Positions 60,235 to 64,000 of a stretch of DNA of 64,000 bases are shown here, piece by piece. Every line of letters starts with the position of its first letter. Within the stretch, counting starts at the first letter, position 1. The DNA comes from Paenibacillus beijingensis. GTDB taxonomy: Bacteria > Bacillota > Bacilli > Paenibacillales > Paenibacillaceae. Under the pieces are notes generated by a model. It worked only from the letters and a program-made list of their open reading frames with translations, was not told the DNA's origin and searched no databases. The stretch lies in assembly GCF_000961095.1 (NCBI RefSeq), contig NZ_CP011058.1, forward strand, positions 5,472,001-5,536,000, given 5' to 3'. The position numbers and the translations under genes were made by a program.

Positions 60235-61902
60235 TTACGAGCGGCCGTTTCCGGTCGGCATTTTGTCCCGCTGCTGAGGACGGAGCAAATTCGGTCTCGT
60301 TTTGCTCTCCAGCACGGGCATACGAAATATAATATTGAGCAGCGCTTTGGCGTCAAACGGAATGAACGGCCACAAGTACGGGCGGTTGAACGAGCGCTGG
60401 AAGCATAACAGGAGCAAAATGGCCGTTATTCCGACGATAAATCCCGGCACTTTAAAGATGGCGACCGACACAATGAGCACCAGACGGACGATCCGGTTGG
60501 CAAGTCCGAGCTCATAGCTCGGCGTGGCGAACATGCCGATCGCCGAAACGGCCATGTACAGAATGACTTCATTAATGAACAGCCCCGATTTGACGGCGAT
60601 ATCGCCGACCAGAATTGCCGACACAAGCGACATCGCGGTCGCCAGCGGCGACGGGGTATGAACGGCAGCCATCCGCATCAGGTCCACGCCGAATTCCGCC
60701 AGCAGAAATTGCAGCACGAGCGGAATTTTTCCTTCTTTCGACGGGCCGATAAAGCTCAGATTCGGCGGCAGCAGCTGCGGCTGCAGCACGTACAGGAACC
60801 AGAGCGGAAGCAGAAACATGGAGACGAGAATGCCTAAAAACCGCACCCAACGCAGGTAAGTGCCGATAAAAGGCGTTTGCCGGTTTTCTTCAACATGCTG
60901 CACCAGGTCGAAGAACGTTGTCGGCAGAATCATAACGCTCGGCGTCGTATCCACAAATACGGCCACATTTCCTTCCAGCAGGTGCGATGCCACCACATCG
61001 GGCCGCTCGGAATAGCGGACAAGCGGAAACGGGCTCCAGCCGAGCCTGACGGTCGCTTCCTCCAACTGCTTGTCGGCGAGCGGAAGTCCGTCGATATGGA
61101 CCGCTTTAATTTTATCGCGGATCGATTCGACCAGCTCCATATCGGCAATGTCGTCGATGTAAGCGATGCAGACATCGGTTTGCGTCCGTTCGCCCACACG
61201 CACGACTTCGTAGCGCGCCCGCGGATCGCGCAGCCTTCTGCGAACGAGACTGACATTGACCATGAGCGTCTCGACGAAACCGTCCCGCGATCCGCGCACG
61301 ACACGTTCGAGCGACGGTTCCTCGGGACCGCGCGCCGGAAAGCTTTTGGCGTCGATAATAAGCGCGCGGTTTTCGCCTTCAATGAACATCGCCGTCGATC
61401 CTGCGAGCACGTTCGTCATCATTTTGTTCCAGTCCTCTTCCGGCTCCACCTGAACGGCCGGAACATACAGGTTCATGAACGAATGGAGCGCATCGGAAGT
61501 CATATTTTCCCCATGCAAATAGGAAAGACGCTTAAGCACTTCGGTCAATGCGATATCTTTGGCGAGCCCGTTCATCATAAAGAAAGCGGTGCGGGTGTCG
61601 CCGAGCGTCATCTCGCGCACGACAACATCGAAGCTTTTCTTGTAGCCGACCTCATCCTTCAAACGGCAAATGACATCCTCCATCCGGGATGGAATGATCG
61701 ATTGCCGCTGCACAGACTGCTCCGGCTCTTCATTCCCCGTTTCCTCCGAGCCTGAATGTTGGCCCAGCGGATGGGAGGAGCGCACATCCAAAAATATTTC
61801 GTCGCCAAGCAGCTCTTCCGTTTCGTTCTCCGTACCCAAGCGAACCATTTCCGCCGCAGCATCCGCTTCATCGACCCGCGTTATTTTTTTCCAATTCGTC
61901 AT
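60235..61902 (-). CDS. spoVAF: Stage V sporulation protein AF (GerA-family membrane protein)
   Basis: Spore inner-membrane protein of the GerA subunit-A family, boosting germination. Soluble N-terminal domain of about 330 residues (DVVVREMTLGDTRTAFFMMN, EEPSLERVVRGSRDGFVETL, ARYEVVRVGERTQTDVCIAY), then about five helices with TPSPLATAMSLVSAILVGDI. 555 residues from ATG at 61902 (GGTGG nine bases upstream). Its known partner SpoVAEa/FigP is not encoded next to it here. Confidence 0.93.
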   Translation of the reverse strand: MTNWKKITRVDEADAAAEMVRLGTENETEELLGDEIFLDVRSSHPLGQHSGSEETGNEEPEQSVQRQSIIPSRMEDVICRLKDEVGYKKSFDVVVREMTLGDTRTAFFMMNGLAKDIALTEVLKRLSYLHGENMTSDALHSFMNLYVPAVQVEPEEDWNKMMTNVLAGSTAMFIEGENRALIIDAKSFPARGPEEPSLERVVRGSRDGFVETLMVNVSLVRRRLRDPRARYEVVRVGERTQTDVCIAYIDDIADMELVESIRDKIKAVHIDGLPLADKQLEEATVRLGWSPFPLVRYSERPDVVASHLLEGNVAVFVDTTPSVMILPTTFFDLVQHVEENRQTPFIGTYLRWVRFLGILVSMFLLPLWFLYVLQPQLLPPNLSFIGPSKEGKIPLVLQFLLAEFGVDLMRMAAVHTPSPLATAMSLVSAILVGDIAVKSGLFINEVILYMAVSAIGMFATPSYELGLANRIVRLVLIVSVAIFKVPGFIVGITAILLLLCFQRSFNRPYLWPFIPFDAKALLNIIFRMPVLESKTRPNLLRPQQRDKMPTGNGRS

Positions 61903-61936
61903 TTCGTTCACCCACCGCATTCATTATCGTCTTAAG

Positions 61937-62365
61937 CTACCACTGGAACATCAGCCAATCGAACAGCGAGCCGAGCGTCTTGCCCAGAACCATAGCCATC
62001 ACGAGCGCGGACAAATAATTGGATAACCCCATTCGTTTGGCAAAAATCGGCAGCACGTTCATCACTTCCGTTAACGCCGCCGCCAGCATGCCGATGAACA
62101 TTCCATTGAATATGCCCGTAAGCGGCAAAATGAGAGGACCGGGTAAAAACATCCGCCAATTGAAAAAATCGGCAAACGTCCAGAACATCGATCCTCCGAC
62201 GATCGCCGTCTCGAACCATAACGATTTCCGGTACGCATTCGCAAGCTGCGCAAGCCGGGGAATAAGGTCGAACACGATGAGCAGCGCCACCATGCCGCTT
62301 CCGACCGCAAGCCCTCCCGCAAATCCGAGCAGCGCCATGAACAGATCAAACGCCGCCTCAACCAT
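61937..62365 (-). CDS. spoVAB: Stage V sporulation protein AB
   Basis: Membrane protein of the spoVA operon, forespore-expressed, implicated in spore formation and germination. 142 residues with about four helices; GFAGGLAVGSGMVALLIVFD, LIPRLAQLANAYRKSLWFET and FNGMFIGMLAAALTEVMNVL fit SpoVAB. Overlaps the spoVAA end by eight bases. In B. subtilis it is followed by spoVAC; here spoVAF follows. Confidence 0.92.
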   Translation of the reverse strand: MVEAAFDLFMALLGFAGGLAVGSGMVALLIVFDLIPRLAQLANAYRKSLWFETAIVGGSMFWTFADFFNWRMFLPGPLILPLTGIFNGMFIGMLAAALTEVMNVLPIFAKRMGLSNYLSALVMAMVLGKTLGSLFDWLMFQW

Positions 62366-63011
62366 CGCCGCGTCCGTCCACTCGTCCCGACATTTTGCGC
62401 ATTTCGTCGGCGATCACGTAGGCGTTGACATTCTCTTGGTACATAAAGAGCTCCACTTCAAGCGGATTCGGCTCTTCGTTGAACCTTTTTTTGAACAGAT
62501 GGTTAAAAAAAACGATCATGCCGAAGCCGATTCCGAGCGAATACGGAATTTGAAACCAAAGCGGATGCTCGCTCTTCCGTCCCGTTATCAGCTCCGAGAT
62601 GCGCTGGTGCACCTCCTTCATACTGACGTCGGTATGAAAATTCATAATAGCCAAACCCGCTCCGAAAAAAAGCAGCAGCCACGACGCAATCAGCACCGCA
62701 ATGCGCGTTTTGGTCCCCTTGCCTTCCACCGTTACAAGTACCTGCGGGTCGCCGTAAGCCTCCACCTCGAGGCCCGGGTCGGAGTCTTTCAGCGCTTTGA
62801 CGATCTGCAGCACATCGATGACGACGCGGTTGCCGTCCTCAAGCTTGTGCCTGTAAAGCGGCAGCGCCTTATACCGCTCCTCCTGCCCCGGCTCCGCCAG
62901 CAGCCGGGACGCCTGTCCCAGCGTCAGCGTCCCGCCCGGGGGCAGCGAAATTCTTTTTTTCAGCCTTATGTAAAGCCTGGAAGCGTGCTTGCGCATCTCG
63001 TTCGGTTCCAA
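62358..63011 (-). CDS. spoVAA: Stage V sporulation protein AA
   Basis: First spoVA gene. N-terminal domain with KKRISLPPGGTLTLGQASRL, then two helices (about 105-124 and 155-175) and ENVNAYVIADEMRKMSG. 217 residues. The start is a TTG at 63011, preceded by GGAAGGGGGG. It lies between sigF and spoVAB, and a hairpin at the sigF stop separates it from sigF. Confidence 0.92.
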   Translation of the reverse strand: MEPNEMRKHASRLYIRLKKRISLPPGGTLTLGQASRLLAEPGQEERYKALPLYRHKLEDGNRVVIDVLQIVKALKDSDPGLEVEAYGDPQVLVTVEGKGTKTRIAVLIASWLLLFFGAGLAIMNFHTDVSMKEVHQRISELITGRKSEHPLWFQIPYSLGIGFGMIVFFNHLFKKRFNEEPNPLEVELFMYQENVNAYVIADEMRKMSGRVDGRGDG

Positions 63012-63113
63012 TAGTGAAGCCCCCCTTCCTTGTTGTGCCGCTATAACCGCCAGCCTTTGTTAGTATGGGAAATCGATGCAAAGGATACTCATGCTTCCGC
63101 CAGTAAAATACGG

Positions 63114-63152
63114 CAAAAGACCAAACCGCCGCTATTGGGCGATTTGGTCTTT
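63114..63152 (-). terminator. Terminator at the end of sigF
   Basis: Minus strand AAGACCAAATCGCC-CAATAG-CGGCGGTTTGGTCTT followed by TTG. The stem includes the last sigF codons. The T run is short, so read-through into spoVAA is possible. Confidence 0.65.
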
Positions 63153-63887
63153 AATGGACTGCAATATTTTTTTCTCCAGCCGCGACACCTGCACCTGCGA
63201 AATGCCGAGGCGACCGGCGACCTCCGACTGCGTCTGATCGCGGTAATATCGTAAATAGACGATCAGTCGCTCCCTCTCCGACAGTCCGCCGATCGCCTCA
63301 CTGAGCGCCAGCTTGTCGAACCACCGCTCCTGCGAATCGTCGGCGATCTGGTCCATCAGCGTGATCGGGTCGCCGTCATTTTCGAACACCGTTTCGTGAA
63401 TGGAAGTCGGCGGCTTGTTCGCTTCCTGGGCGAACACGACATCCTCCGGCGTCAAACCGAGAAATTCAGCCACCTCGCCGACGGTGGGCAGCCTGCCGAG
63501 CGTCTTGGACAGCTCGTCCTTCGCCTTGCGCACCTTGTTCGCCGTCTCCTTAAGAGACCGGCTTACTTTCAGCGTTCCGTCGTCGCGCAAAAACCGTTGG
63601 ATTTCCCCGATGATCATCGGCACCGCGTAGGTGGAAAACTTGACATCATAGGAAAGATCGAACTTGTCGACCGATTTAAGCAGCCCGATACAGCCGATTT
63701 GGAACAAGTCTTCCGGTTCGTAGCCCCGGTTCATAAACCGCTGCACAACCGACCATACAAGACGGATGTTGCACTGGACGAGCGTATCGCGGGCGAGCGT
63801 ATCGCCGGTTTGGCTCAGCGCGATCAGGCGCTTCACTTCCGCATCCTCAAGATAGGGCTGAGCGGTTTGTTTCAAATCCACATCCAT
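63132..63887 (-). CDS. sigF: RNA polymerase sigma-F factor
   Basis: First forespore-specific sigma factor. Region 2 with NIRLVWSVVQRFMNRGYEPE and DLFQIGCIGLLKSVDKFDLS plus YDVKFSTYAVPMIIGEIQRF; region 3 with KVSRSLKETANKVRKAKDEL; region 4 with LSERERLIVYLRYYRDQTQS and VAGRLGISQVQVSRLEKKIL. 251 residues; ATG at 63887 with AGGGG nine bases upstream, the upstream TTG abutting that site. Third gene of spoIIAA-spoIIAB-sigF. Confidence 0.97.
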   Translation of the reverse strand: MDVDLKQTAQPYLEDAEVKRLIALSQTGDTLARDTLVQCNIRLVWSVVQRFMNRGYEPEDLFQIGCIGLLKSVDKFDLSYDVKFSTYAVPMIIGEIQRFLRDDGTLKVSRSLKETANKVRKAKDELSKTLGRLPTVGEVAEFLGLTPEDVVFAQEANKPPTSIHETVFENDGDPITLMDQIADDSQERWFDKLALSEAIGGLSERERLIVYLRYYRDQTQSEVAGRLGISQVQVSRLEKKILQSIKDQIAQ

Positions 63888-63907
63888 GCGGTCCAACCCC
63901 TATACGC

Positions 63908-64000
63908 CTAGTTGTAAAGCGCTTTTTTTGATTCAATGCGCTTCAGCATGGCAATTTTCGTTCCTTTTCCGGGCTCGCTCGTAACCTCGAAACGGTCCAT
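63908..64000 (-). CDS. spoIIAB: Anti-sigma factor SpoIIAB, C-terminal end (gene cut by right edge)
   Basis: The last 30 codons are visible: DRFEVTSEPGKGTKIAMLKR then the tail IESKKALYN and TAG. The FEVTSEPGKGTxIxMxK pattern is the end of the histidine-kinase-like ATPase fold of SpoIIAB. It stops 20 bases before the sigF start, as in the spoIIA operon. The rest lies outside the window. Confidence 0.9.
   Translation of the reverse strand: MDRFEVTSEPGKGTKIAMLKRIESKKALYN

Noticed and set aside
60877..61755. 292-codon plus-strand frame opposite spoVAF
   Set aside because: Shadow; histidine/arginine-rich translation without domain.

Overview
The window reads as core chromosome of a spore-forming Gram-positive bacterium of the Paenibacillaceae type (Paenibacillus or a close relative). 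It carries sporulation and germination genes (spoIVA, spoVIF-like, YIEGIA, ypeB, spmA/spmB, dacB, spoVAA/AB/AF, sigF, spoIIAB), strong AGGAGG-type ribosome sites, many TTG and GTG starts, and long stretches in the same order as Bacillus subtilis. The moderately high GC and the gene combinations point away from Bacillus itself. Nearly all genes lie on the minus strand. No insertion sequence, prophage or CRISPR array was seen.

Layout, left to right (transcription is mostly right to left). 1-8.9 kb: hepS-menG-mqnP-ubiX-mqnA-hepT-ndk-cheR-aroC-aroB-aroH. This is the Bacillus 'gerC/aro' block with three futalosine-type menaquinone genes inserted. 9-10.5 kb: an unknown membrane-anchored protein, the TRAP gene mtrB, tRNA-Pro(GGG) and HU. 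10.7-14.4 kb: a complete RbsABC-type sugar ABC importer placed between HU and spoIVA. 14.7-23.8 kb: spoIVA, a YphF-position lipoprotein, a small ferredoxin, a nucleotidyltransferase-like gene, a DUF2768-like protein, a SpoVIF-like protein, gpsA, plsY, der, the YIEGIA pair and a YphA-position membrane protein. 24-29.5 kb: S1-domain protein, plsC, cmk, ypfB-like, ypeB (without sleB), a CxxC mini-protein and prsW. 29.6-36.5 kb: glutamate dehydrogenase, YpbH/MecA-type adaptor, polysaccharide deacetylase, phosphoesterase, CPBP protease and rhodanese. 36.5-38.4 kb: serA behind a structured leader containing an intrinsic terminator. 38.5-40.8 kb: a small accessory interval with a VOC protein, a YfiT-like DinB protein and two non-coding repeat zones. 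40.8-46.5 kb: resA-resB-resC-resD-resE. 46.7-57.2 kb: rluB, spmB-spmA-dacB, ytfI-ytfJ, scpA-scpB and ribD-ribE-ribBA-ribH under an FMN riboswitch. 57.2-64 kb: ymaF, a WGxxGxxG protein, ppiB, lysA, spoVAF, spoVAB, spoVAA, sigF and the tail of spoIIAB.

Functional themes. The first block makes the C35 side chain and joins it to a futalosine-derived ring. UbiX would supply prenyl-FMN and MenG methylates the ring. The same transcription unit then runs into the chorismate pathway. The res block builds c-type cytochromes and regulates respiration. Sporulation genes are scattered through operons that also serve lipid, GTPase and cell-wall functions, as in B. subtilis, but with several departures: no mtrA, no sleB next to ypeB, no spoVAC/AD/AE in the spoVA operon, and no ribT. 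These departures, the serA leader, the ribD terminator that contains the ribosome site, and the inverted-repeat clusters are the most interesting points. No clearly new multi-gene system was recognised.
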